DNA of 64,000 nucleotides from Alistipes sp. (lineage in GTDB: Bacteria > Bacteroidota > Bacteroidia > Bacteroidales > Rikenellaceae), in the NCBI GenBank assembly GCA_022782405.1, contig JALFNK010000002.1, positions 52,057-116,056 of the forward strand, in the 5' to 3' direction. The notes under the pieces are model-generated. The model saw only the letters and a list, made by a program, of their open reading frames with translations, was not told the origin of the DNA and made no database searches. This document shows, one piece after another, positions 35,738 to 42,983 of the stretch (positions are counted from its first letter, which is position 1; each line of letters starts with the position of its first letter). The translations under genes and the position numbers were made by a program.

Positions 35738-36496
35738 CTATTGCATCACGAAGTGAAGCCGGTCGCCGCGGCTGTTTTCAGGATCGAACCGGAAACCCTC
35801 CCAATCGAAGGTGTGCAACGCCTCGGGGTCCGCGATGCGCTCCCGGAGAATCCAGCGCGTCATCTCCCCGCGGCGCATCTTGGCATATACGACGACGGTT
35901 TTGAGTCTATCCCCCTCCCGGATGCGGAACTCGGGGGTGATGACCCGCACCTCGCGCACCACGCGCGGCCAGTCGAAAAGGCGCTTCATCTCGCCGCTGG
36001 CCAGATTGACCAACACGCCGTCATCGCGCCGGATGCGCTCGAGCAGCACTTCGGTCAGCCGCTCCTGCCAGAATTCGAAAAGCGTCCGCTCGTCCGCAAC
36101 GGGAAGGACCGCATCGCCTTCGAGACGGTAGGGACGGATCGCATCGAGCGGACGGAGCAGCCCGTAGAGAAACGAAGTGATGTTCAGATGCTCCTGTGCC
36201 CAGACAAAATCCGCCTCCGAGAAGGTCTGCGGAGCGATCCTTTTGAATACAATGCCCGTATAGGCGGCGAGGGCAGCCTGCTGCGGGGCGTCATGAAAAT
36301 CGAGATAACGACGGCGGTTTTCGGCAGCCAGGCGCGCATTTATGCGCAGCATGCGCCCGAGCTCCTCGGCGGAAAGGGCCGCCAGCTGCGCGGCGATCCG
36401 GTCCGCCACATCTGCGAAAAGAGGCCGAGAAACGGCCGGCACGACACCGGCATCCGCCATGGACATGGTCTTGGCGCACGAAATCAGAATCTGCAT
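35738..36496 (-). CDS. yaaA: Peroxide stress protein YaaA
   Basis: A 252-residue YaaA (DUF328) protein, which limits free intracellular iron and so damage during peroxide stress. The N-terminus MQILISCAKTM, the central NITSFLYGLLRPLDAIRPYRLE and the C-terminal VVYAKMRRGEMTRWILRERI match the family. Start at 36496; a longer in-frame start at 36526 adds 10 unrelated residues. It lies 33 bases after the radical SAM gene on the same strand. Confidence 0.93.
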   Translation of the reverse strand: MQILISCAKTMSMADAGVVPAVSRPLFADVADRIAAQLAALSAEELGRMLRINARLAAENRRRYLDFHDAPQQAALAAYTGIVFKRIAPQTFSEADFVWAQEHLNITSFLYGLLRPLDAIRPYRLEGDAVLPVADERTLFEFWQERLTEVLLERIRRDDGVLVNLASGEMKRLFDWPRVVREVRVITPEFRIREGDRLKTVVVYAKMRRGEMTRWILRERIADPEALHTFDWEGFRFDPENSRGDRLHFVMQ

Positions 36497-36529
36497 GATC
36501 GGAAGCGTTTTTCTCCTCGGCTGCAAAAA

Positions 36530-37303
36530 CTATGCGACCGAACAGGGTATGCCCAGCGCCTCGACCCGCGCGGCAATCGCCTGCAACTCCTCGCGGGGGA
36601 CCTTCTCAAGGGTCCGGCACGGCGTGTCGCGGTCGAGCGAATAGGCCATTACCTGCCGGGGCCGGATCTCGGCTACGAGCCCGAGCCATGCCGCAACTTC
36701 CCGTTCGGTGGTGTTGTCAATCGGTGCGCCGTCGCATGTGCCGCGCAGGAACATCGTCTGCAGGATCATCCGACCCTCGAAACGCTTCATCTGCTCGACA
36801 ACCCCGCGGACCGAATAGGAGGCACTCTGCGGGTGGTTCATCCGCCGCACGGTCTCGTCGAAGGCCGAATCGAGCTTGAGGATGTTGTTGTCCACGCGCA
36901 GCAATGCCGCGCGCACCTCCTCGCGATGGAGCTGTGTGGCGTTCGACAGCACGGAGACACGGGCTGCCGGGCACAGCGTATCGCGCAGGCGGAGCGTGTC
37001 GTCGATGACGTCTCCGAATTCGGGGTGCAGCGTCGGCTCGCCGTTTCCGGCGAAGGTGATCACGTCGGGCGGCGTGCCGTCGGCGACCATGCGCCGCAAC
37101 GTTTCATCGAGCAGCCGCCGCACATCCCCGCGGTCATTGAAGCGCCGCGCTCCGGGATGTTCGGCATTCCAGCCGCATTCGCAATAGATGCAGTCGAACG
37201 AGCAGAGTTTCGACTCGGTGGGCAGCAGATTGACGCCCAGCGAAAGGCCCAGCCGCCGCGAGTGCACCGGGCCGAAGATGATATCGTGATAGAGTGCTGT
37301 CAT
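36530..37303 (-). CDS. Radical SAM protein (COG0731-like)
   Basis: A 257-residue radical SAM enzyme. The 4Fe-4S cluster motif is CSFDCIYC (Cys34, Cys38, Cys41), followed by GNGEPTLHP (SAM-binding GGE-like) and SNATQLHREEVR. The N-terminal FGPVHSRRLGLSLGVNLLP is characteristic of the COG0731 group of small radical SAM proteins whose reaction is unknown. The ATG at 37303 lies only 4 bases after a minus-strand -7 element (37308-37315), so the message may be leaderless. It is divergent from the symporter gene and followed by yaaA. Confidence 0.9.
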   Translation of the reverse strand: MTALYHDIIFGPVHSRRLGLSLGVNLLPTESKLCSFDCIYCECGWNAEHPGARRFNDRGDVRRLLDETLRRMVADGTPPDVITFAGNGEPTLHPEFGDVIDDTLRLRDTLCPAARVSVLSNATQLHREEVRAALLRVDNNILKLDSAFDETVRRMNHPQSASYSVRGVVEQMKRFEGRMILQTMFLRGTCDGAPIDNTTEREVAAWLGLVAEIRPRQVMAYSLDRDTPCRTLEKVPREELQAIAARVEALGIPCSVA

Positions 37304-37307
37304 GTGG

Positions 37308-37315
37308 CAAAGATA
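37308..37315 (-). promoter_or_regulatory. -7 element immediately before the radical SAM start codon
   Basis: TATCTTTG on the minus strand ending 4 bases before the ATG at 37303. Confidence 0.55.
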
Positions 37316-37320
37316 TGAAA

Positions 37321-37328
37321 TAGTTTTG
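37321..37328 (+). promoter_or_regulatory. -7 element for the symporter gene
   Basis: TAGTTTTG, 24 bases before the ATG at 37353. It is only 5 bases from the oppositely directed -7 element. Confidence 0.55.
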
Positions 37329-37352
37329 CTATATTTACCAAAAATCATACGC

Positions 37353-38519
37353 ATGAAGCGAAGATTCGGACTCCTGCCCCGGGTCATCCTGGCCATCGCC
37401 CTGGGTATTCTCTGCGGCCTCTTCTTTCCCGACTGGGCGACCCGCGCGGCGCTGACGTTCAACGTCCTGTTCGGGCAGTTCCTGGGCTTCGTCATCCCAC
37501 TGCTGATCTTCGGGCTGGTGGCTCCCGGCATCGCCGACCTGGGCCGCAGCGCCGGACGGCTGCTCGCACTGACCGCCGCCCTGGCCTATGCCTTCACGCT
37601 CGTCTCCGGATTCGGAACCTACTTCGCGAGCCGCGCGATCTTCCCTTCGCTGCTCGAAGGCTCCGAAGTTGTTCTTCCCGAGGAGCAGGCCGCACTGTCC
37701 CCCTACTTCACCATCGAGATGCCGCCCGTCATGGGGGTCATGTCGGCGCTCGTACTGGCCTTCATCCTCGGACTGGGCATGGCCTACATCCACTCGCGGA
37801 CGCTCAAGGCCGCGATGGACGATTTCAAGGGGATCATCGACCTGACAATCACACGCGTCATCATTCCCCTGCTGCCCTTTTACATCTTCGGCATCTTTCT
37901 CTCGATGACCCGATCGGGGCAGGTTGCCGGCGTGCTCGGCATCTTCGTCAAACTCATCGCGGTGATCTTCGTCATGACGGTCATCCTGCTGCTCATCCAG
38001 TTCACCGTGGCAGGGTTGGCTGCCCGTAAAAACCCGCTGCACATGCTCCGTACGATGCTCACGGCTTACGTTACGGCTCTCGGCACGCAATCCTCGGCAG
38101 CGACGATCCCCGTAACGCTGGCCCAGACGCTGAAGCTCGGCGTACGCCCCGAACTGGCCTCGTTCGTCATCCCGCTCTGCGCCACAATCCACCTATCGGG
38201 CTCGATGATGAAGATCACGGCCTGCGCCCTGGCCGTCTCGATGGTCGCGGGACTCGACCTCTCGGCGGGAACCTTCGCCGGATTCATCCTTCTGCTTGCC
38301 ATTACGATGGTGGCGGCTCCGGGTGTCCCGGGCGGGGCGATCATGGCCGCCCTCGGACTGCTCGAGTCGATGCTCGGCTTCGACGAAACACTCTGCGGCC
38401 TGATGATCGCCACCTATATAGCCATGGACAGTTTCGGCACGGCGACAAACGTTACGGGCGACGGTGCCGTGGCTGTAATTGTCGATGCCATAGACCGAAA
38501 GCGTCGCAGGACGACGTAA
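37353..38519 (+). CDS. Dicarboxylate/amino acid:cation symporter (DAACS, Glt type)
   Basis: A 388-residue inner-membrane symporter of the glutamate/dicarboxylate fold. It has eight hydrophobic segments, a serine-rich re-entrant hairpin 1 (LGTQSSAATIPVTLAQTL), the HP2 region GVPGGAIMAALGLLESMLG, and the substrate/cation segment MDSFGTATNVTGDGAVAV. The family imports glutamate, aspartate or C4-dicarboxylates with Na+ or H+; the exact substrate is not readable. The ATG at 37353 is chosen because the longer frame begins upstream of the promoter. Confidence 0.9.
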   Translation: MKRRFGLLPRVILAIALGILCGLFFPDWATRAALTFNVLFGQFLGFVIPLLIFGLVAPGIADLGRSAGRLLALTAALAYAFTLVSGFGTYFASRAIFPSLLEGSEVVLPEEQAALSPYFTIEMPPVMGVMSALVLAFILGLGMAYIHSRTLKAAMDDFKGIIDLTITRVIIPLLPFYIFGIFLSMTRSGQVAGVLGIFVKLIAVIFVMTVILLLIQFTVAGLAARKNPLHMLRTMLTAYVTALGTQSSAATIPVTLAQTLKLGVRPELASFVIPLCATIHLSGSMMKITACALAVSMVAGLDLSAGTFAGFILLLAITMVAAPGVPGGAIMAALGLLESMLGFDETLCGLMIATYIAMDSFGTATNVTGDGAVAVIVDAIDRKRRRTT

Positions 38520-38595
38520 GATTCCCGATATCCGAAGAACCGAAATCCCGGATAAAATAAGTATAAATACGCATCCCCGTGGTGGAAAAAACGGC

Positions 38596-38644
38596 TATTT
38601 TTGGGTGCCGAAATCGGAATATCGACGCCTCCGGGTGCCCGAAA
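38596..38644 (+). promoter_or_regulatory. -7 element and twofold direct repeat upstream of the oxoamine synthase
   Basis: TATTTTTG at 38596-38603. GGGTGCCGAAA at 38603-38613 and GGGTGCCCGAAA at 38633-38644, 30 bases apart, flank the likely transcription start and may be regulator sites. Transcription would leave a leader of about 75 bases. Confidence 0.4.
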
Positions 38645-38685
38645 AGAACAATTTTGGAGCTTAAATACATAAAATTCAAATACAT

Positions 38686-39957
38686 ATGGTTGATATTTTT
38701 GCACGCCTCGAAAAGAATGCCGGCGGACCCATCGGTCAGTACATGTCGTATGCTCACGGCTACTTCGCCTTCCCGAAACTGGAGGGCGAGATCGGTCCCC
38801 ACATGAAGTTCCGGGGTAAGATGATGCTCAACTGGAGCCTGAACAACTACCTGGGACTCGCCAACCACCCCGAGGTGCGCAAGGCCGACGCCGAAGGTGC
38901 CGCACAGTTCGGCATGGCAGCTCCGATGGGAGCCCGCATGATGAGCGGACAGACCAAATACCATGAACAGCTCGAGCGCGAGCTGGCCGAATTCGTCGGC
39001 AAGGAGGATGCCTTCCTGCTTAACTTCGGCTATCAGGGCATGCTCTCGATTATCGATTGCCTGCTGACCCCGCGCGACGTGGTGGTCTATGATGCCGAGG
39101 CCCACGCCTGCATCATCGACGGTCTGCGTCTGCACAAGGGCAAGCGTTTCGTATACGGCCACAACGACATGGAATCGCTGCGCCTGCAGCTCAAGCATGC
39201 CACCGATCTGGCCGAGGAGCAGAACGGCGGTGTACTCGTCATCACCGAAGGCGTCTTCGGCATGAAGGGCGACCTGGGCAAGCTCGACGAGATCGTCGCC
39301 ATGAAGAAGGACTTCCAGTTCCGTCTGCTTGTGGACGACGCGCACGGCTTCGGAACGATGGGTGAAGGCGGCCGCGGTACGGCTTCGCACTTCGGAGTCG
39401 TGGACGGCGTGGACGTGCTGTTCAACACCTTCGCCAAGTCGATGGCCGGCATCGGCGCCTTCGTGAGCGGTCCCCGCTGGCTGATCAACCTGCTGCGTTA
39501 CAACATGCGTTCGCAGCTCTATGCCAAGTCGCTGCCCATGCCGATGGTTATCGGCGCCCTGAAGCGTCTGGAGCTGATCCGCAACCACCCCGAGTACCAG
39601 CAGAAACTCTGGGAGATCGTCCGCGCCCTGCAGAGCGGTCTGAAGGAGAACGGCTTCAACATCGGTGTAACGAATTCGCCCGTAACCCCCGTATTCATGA
39701 AGGGCGGTATTCCGGAGGCCACGAACCTGATCGTCGATCTGCGCGAGAACCACGGCGTATTCTGCTCGATCGTCGTTTACCCGGTGATTCCGAAGGGCGA
39801 GATCATCCTCCGCGTAATTCCGACCGCAGCCCATACGCTCGAAGACGTGAACTATACGCTCGAGGCCTTCAAGTCTGTCCGCGACAAACTCGAAAGCGGC
39901 TACTACGCAAGCCTTCCGATTCCGGTTCGCGCCGACGAAGGATTCAAGGTTCGCTAA
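38686..39957 (+). CDS. Alpha-oxoamine synthase-family PLP enzyme (SPT/KBL/BioF-like)
   Basis: A 423-residue PLP enzyme that condenses an acyl thioester with an amino acid. Visible are NWSLNNYLGLANHPEVRKAD near the N-terminus, DAEAHACIIDGLRL, the aspartate motif LLVDDAHGFGTMG, and the PLP lysine in FNTFAKSMAGIGAFV. Candidates are serine palmitoyltransferase (sphingolipids), cysteate acyltransferase (sulfonolipids) and 2-amino-3-ketobutyrate CoA ligase. No threonine dehydrogenase or biotin genes are near, so a lipid role is plausible. It is a single-gene unit with its own terminator. Confidence 0.85.
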   Translation: MVDIFARLEKNAGGPIGQYMSYAHGYFAFPKLEGEIGPHMKFRGKMMLNWSLNNYLGLANHPEVRKADAEGAAQFGMAAPMGARMMSGQTKYHEQLERELAEFVGKEDAFLLNFGYQGMLSIIDCLLTPRDVVVYDAEAHACIIDGLRLHKGKRFVYGHNDMESLRLQLKHATDLAEEQNGGVLVITEGVFGMKGDLGKLDEIVAMKKDFQFRLLVDDAHGFGTMGEGGRGTASHFGVVDGVDVLFNTFAKSMAGIGAFVSGPRWLINLLRYNMRSQLYAKSLPMPMVIGALKRLELIRNHPEYQQKLWEIVRALQSGLKENGFNIGVTNSPVTPVFMKGGIPEATNLIVDLRENHGVFCSIVVYPVIPKGEIILRVIPTAAHTLEDVNYTLEAFKSVRDKLESGYYASLPIPVRADEGFKVR

Positions 39958-39976
39958 TCGCGCCGGCAAACAGCAC

Positions 39977-40010
39977 AAAAAGCCCCCGACAGGTTTGTCG
40001 GGGGCTTTTT
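39977..40010 (+). terminator. Intrinsic terminator
   Basis: AAAAAGCCCCCGACA / TGTCGGGGGCTTTTT perfect stem, 4-base loop. Confidence 0.93.
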
Positions 40011-40128
40011 GTCTTTATCATACAGCAAGCGGACGATTTCCGGCCTTCGCTGCACTGCTGTCGGATGATCCCGATAACGGCCCATTGTCCGGATTCGGCC
40101 GGGCTGCACAATATTTTTTCGGGAAAAT

Positions 40129-40160
40129 TTTGCAGAATAAAATATTCCGTTTATATTTGC
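40129..40160 (+). promoter_or_regulatory. Promoter of tRNA-Gly
   Basis: TTTG at 40129-40132 and TATATTTG at 40153-40160, 20 bases apart. Confidence 0.82.
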
Positions 40161-40190
40161 AGTCCCGAAACGCAAGTTCCGGAGACAACG

Positions 40191-40263
40191 CGGAAATAGC
40201 TCAGTTGGTAGAGCGCAACCTTGCCAAGGTTGAGGTCGCGGGTCCGAGTCCCGTTTTCCGCTC
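40191..40263 (+). tRNA. tRNA-Gly (anticodon GCC)
   Basis: Acceptor stem GCGGAAA / TTTCCGC, D arm GCTC-AGTTGGTAGA-GAGC, anticodon arm CAACC-TTGCCAA-GGTTG, and a T arm with GGTCCGAGTCC. The discriminator is T and CCA is not encoded. It has its own promoter and terminator. Confidence 0.96.
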
Positions 40264-40297
40264 CTGAGGGGGTCAGAAAGAAACCCCGACAGAAAGC

Positions 40298-40336
40298 AAA
40301 AAGCCTTGTATATCAGCGATATACAAGGCTTTTTCT
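40298..40336 (+). terminator. Intrinsic terminator of tRNA-Gly
   Basis: Long stem AAAAAGCCTTGTATAT / ATATACAAGGCTTTTT about 35 bases after the tRNA. Confidence 0.9.
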
Positions 40337-40387
40337 TGTATTCTCTCACTCCTGTTGACGCAAAAGGCAGCAAGTAGTTCACGCCTT

Positions 40388-40429
40388 AATCGTGACCTTT
40401 TTTGCTCGGACCGAAAATAGGTCACGATT
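40388..40429. repeat. Isolated 11-bp inverted repeat
   Basis: AATCGTGACCT (40388-40398) and AGGTCACGATT (40419-40429) separated by 20 bases, between the tRNA-Gly terminator and the next promoter. No T run follows. Its role is unknown. Confidence 0.45.
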
Positions 40430-40490
40430 TGGCTCTATTCGGTAATGAAATTTTGTCGGACGCCGCGTACGCCAACTGGGATGAAAATCC

Positions 40491-40498
40491 TATCTTTG
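40491..40498 (+). promoter_or_regulatory. -7 element for the acetyltransferase at 40522
   Basis: TATCTTTG, 23 bases before the ATG. Confidence 0.6.
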
Positions 40499-40521
40499 TA
40501 GGACAATAACCCGATGCGCGT

Positions 40522-41073
40522 ATGAGAAAGGGATCCGAAAGTCATCACCGCCCTATTGTCGTCAGAAATTCTTGCCCGAAGACCCCGCCTTTGCACCCTC
40601 AATATAGGCTGCGGAAGCTCTCGACGGAGGATATTCCTGTCCTGCAAACCTTGTTTCGGGAGACTGTTCTTCATGTAAATGCGCGGGACTACACCCGTGA
40701 AGAGGTGGAAGACTGGGCTTCGTGCGGAGAGAGTGCGGAGCATATGAAAGATCTTTTGGCTCGCAATGACCATGTCGCGGCATTGAATGAACGGGACGAA
40801 ATCATCGGCTTCTCGTCGATGAATGCCGAAGGCTATCTGCATTCGCTCTTCGTGCACAAGGATTATCAGCGGGCCGGAGTCGGGAGTCTGCTGCTTACGG
40901 CCGTGGAAAAGAAAGCCCGGGAATACGGAGTCGCGGAAATCACCTCCGAGGTGAGCCTGACGGCCCGTCCTTTCTTCGCGAAAAGAGGTTATGAAATGAT
41001 GAAGGTCCAGAAACGCCGGGCGAACCGATTGGAACTGACCAATTTTGTAATGCGGAAACGCCTCAATAACTAA
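40522..41073 (+). CDS. GNAT-family N-acetyltransferase
   Basis: A 183-residue GNAT protein. The core YRLRKLSTEDIPVLQTLFRETV starts near residue 28. The acetyl-CoA loop is FVHKDYQRAGVGSLLLTAVEKKA, and the C-terminal SLTARPFFAKRGYEM fits small-molecule acetyltransferases. The first 27 residues are poorly conserved, but no later start codon precedes the domain and the promoter fits the ATG at 40522. It is monocistronic; the substrate is unknown. Confidence 0.85.
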   Translation: MRKGSESHHRPIVVRNSCPKTPPLHPQYRLRKLSTEDIPVLQTLFRETVLHVNARDYTREEVEDWASCGESAEHMKDLLARNDHVAALNERDEIIGFSSMNAEGYLHSLFVHKDYQRAGVGSLLLTAVEKKAREYGVAEITSEVSLTARPFFAKRGYEMMKVQKRRANRLELTNFVMRKRLNN

Positions 41074-41300
41074 CGCCGCCTTTTCCGCCTGCTCGCAAAA
41101 AGCCGACTTGCCGATGACTGTCCGGAACGTTCCACAGCGACGGTTTCGCATCCGACTCCGTCAAGTCCGGGGGGGGGCTATCGACAGGAAAAGGTTGGAA
41201 TATGAACAGACCGCAGCCGTCTCAGTGTCCTGGAAACGGGGTTGAGATTTCGGTTTCGGGGTTTGGGTAAATCATTCGGTACGGGATCCGTATCTCGGGT
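41074..41300. other. Intergenic region before the efflux operon
   Basis: About 230 bases without a credible gene. A run of nine G lies at 41169-41177. No clear hairpin terminator for the preceding acetyltransferase was found. Confidence 0.5.
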
Positions 41301-41308
41301 TACTTTTG
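41301..41308 (+). promoter_or_regulatory. -7 element of the efflux operon
   Basis: TACTTTTG, 24 bases upstream of the adaptor ATG. Confidence 0.65.
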
Positions 41309-41332
41309 CCATCGGAAACAAACATCCTTCCG

Positions 41333-42400
41333 ATGAATGCCAGAATACTTATCCTGCCGCTTGTGTGGCTGACCGCGTCCTGCTCCGACAGTTCTCCGAA
41401 GTCCAAATGCGTTCCGTTGTGCGTTGAAACGGCATGTGCCACGACCGTCGAGGTTTCGGCCTGCCGTGAATTTCCCTTCATAGCCAAGCCGCTGCGTACC
41501 TCGATCCTTTCGTTCCGTGTCTCGGGACCTGTCGACCGGTTCGAGGTCTACGCCGGGAACCGCTATCGTGCCGGTGAACTCATTGCCGGAATTGATCCGC
41601 GCGATTTCCGGCTCCGTTACGAACAAACCGACGCCGCCTGGCGTCAGGCCCGGGCCGATTACGATCGCGTTGCGGCCCTCTATGAAAAGGATAACCTCCC
41701 GGTCAGCAGTTATGAAGTGGCCCGAGCCACCTGCATTGCGGCCGAAACAGCCCGAGATGCCGCCCTGAATGCATTGAACGACACCCAACTCCGCGCGCCG
41801 TTCGACGGTTATGTCGGCGAGGTTTTCATCGAGCGCTATCAGGACGTGAAAGCCTCGCAGCCGGTGGTAACCCTTGCGGACATCTCCTCGTTGCGCATCG
41901 AGATCTACGTTACGCAGGAGATCGCCATGCGGGCTCGGGACCTCGACGAAGTGGCCATCGAGTTCGACCACCTTCCCGGCGAGATCTTCCGGGCCCAGGT
42001 GGTCGAGTGTGCGCGGAGTACCACACCGAACAATCTATCCTATCTGCTGACGGCCCTGCTGCCGAATCCCGAAGGTGCGTTTCCCGCAGGTGTTTCGGGG
42101 CGCGTTCAGTTCGATCTGCCCGGAGAGTCCCGTCCTGCGGTGGCCATTCCCCGCAAAGCGCTCTGCCATACCCCCGCCTCGGCCGACCATGTTTGGACAG
42201 TGGATCCAGTCTCGGGGCGTGTCGCACAGCGCCAGATTTCTGCCGGAGAGCTTCTTCCCGGAGACCGGATTGCGGTGAACGCGGGGCTGACATCCGGTGA
42301 GACCGTCGCCGTAAGCGGGCTTCGGTTTCTGAACGACGGACAAATTGTCGAATGCCGCAATACGGACAAAGTACGGACCATCGAACTGCAGAGGCCATGA
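41333..42400 (+). CDS. RND efflux periplasmic adaptor lipoprotein (HlyD/MFP family)
   Basis: A 355-residue membrane-fusion protein linking the RND pump to its outer-membrane channel. The lipobox ends at Cys17 (WLTASC). The lipoyl/barrel-sandwich half-motifs are VSGPVDRFEVYAGNRYRAGELIAGIDPRDF and LRAPFDGYVGEVFIERYQDVKASQPVVTLAD, separated by a short coiled-coil hairpin. The ATG at 41333 is used rather than an upstream TTG inside the promoter. The last four bases (ATGA) overlap the TetR start, giving translational coupling. Confidence 0.92.
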   Translation: MNARILILPLVWLTASCSDSSPKSKCVPLCVETACATTVEVSACREFPFIAKPLRTSILSFRVSGPVDRFEVYAGNRYRAGELIAGIDPRDFRLRYEQTDAAWRQARADYDRVAALYEKDNLPVSSYEVARATCIAAETARDAALNALNDTQLRAPFDGYVGEVFIERYQDVKASQPVVTLADISSLRIEIYVTQEIAMRARDLDEVAIEFDHLPGEIFRAQVVECARSTTPNNLSYLLTALLPNPEGAFPAGVSGRVQFDLPGESRPAVAIPRKALCHTPASADHVWTVDPVSGRVAQRQISAGELLPGDRIAVNAGLTSGETVAVSGLRFLNDGQIVECRNTDKVRTIELQRP

Positions 42401-42981
42401 AAGGGCGTATTATCGACTGCTCGCTGAAAGTACTCGCAGCATTCGGATTTCGGAAATTCACAATGGATCGGGTCGCCGCCGATTTGCAGATCTCCAAGCG
42501 TACGATCTACCTGCATTTCTCCAGCAAGGACGAACTGCTCGAAACGTGCCTGGAGGAGTGGCTGCACCGCAAACGGCTTCTCGTCCGGACCGGCGGCAAT
42601 CTGATCGATGACCTTTGTATGCTTCGAGCCGCGATTCGGACACTCGATCTGCCGCGGATCATGCGCTGCTGCCGTGAACTCCGCCAATGCAGCGCCCCGG
42701 TCCATCGGTTCCTCCTGGCGCGGCTCTTCGACTATGCGGAGGCGTGCGGAGCACAGGCCGAACTCGATGTCAATACAGGTTATCTCTGCCGCACGGTTTC
42801 GCAGCAGACGGTCTGTACCGTAGTATCCGATTTACTGATCCGGCTCTTCTGCAGCGATGATGTCCGTCCGCTTCTTCGCGGTTATTCCTTCTCGCCCGAT
42901 ATCCTCGTCGTCTTTACCCGCGGGCTTTGTACGATCAAAGGACGCGCCTATCTCGACCAACGGCTCAAAACTCTGTCCTGA
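42397..42981 (+). CDS. TetR/AcrR-family transcriptional regulator of the efflux operon
   Basis: A 194-residue regulator. The N-terminal HTH is clear: TMDRVAADLQISKRTIYLHFSSKDELLE (about residues 22-49). The C-terminal ligand domain is divergent, as usual. It is embedded between adaptor and permease, overlapping the adaptor by ATGA and ending 2 bases before the permease ATG. The operon therefore probably autoregulates, with the repressor released by a pump substrate. No obvious palindrome was found at the operon promoter. Confidence 0.92.
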   Translation: MKGRIIDCSLKVLAAFGFRKFTMDRVAADLQISKRTIYLHFSSKDELLETCLEEWLHRKRLLVRTGGNLIDDLCMLRAAIRTLDLPRIMRCCRELRQCSAPVHRFLLARLFDYAEACGAQAELDVNTGYLCRTVSQQTVCTVVSDLLIRLFCSDDVRPLLRGYSFSPDILVVFTRGLCTIKGRAYLDQRLKTLS

Positions 42982-42983
42982 GT

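Noticed and set aside
41169..41177. Run of nine G upstream of the efflux operon, as a phase-variation switch
   Set aside because: It lies more than 120 bases before the -7 element and outside any reading frame, so length changes would not obviously alter expression.
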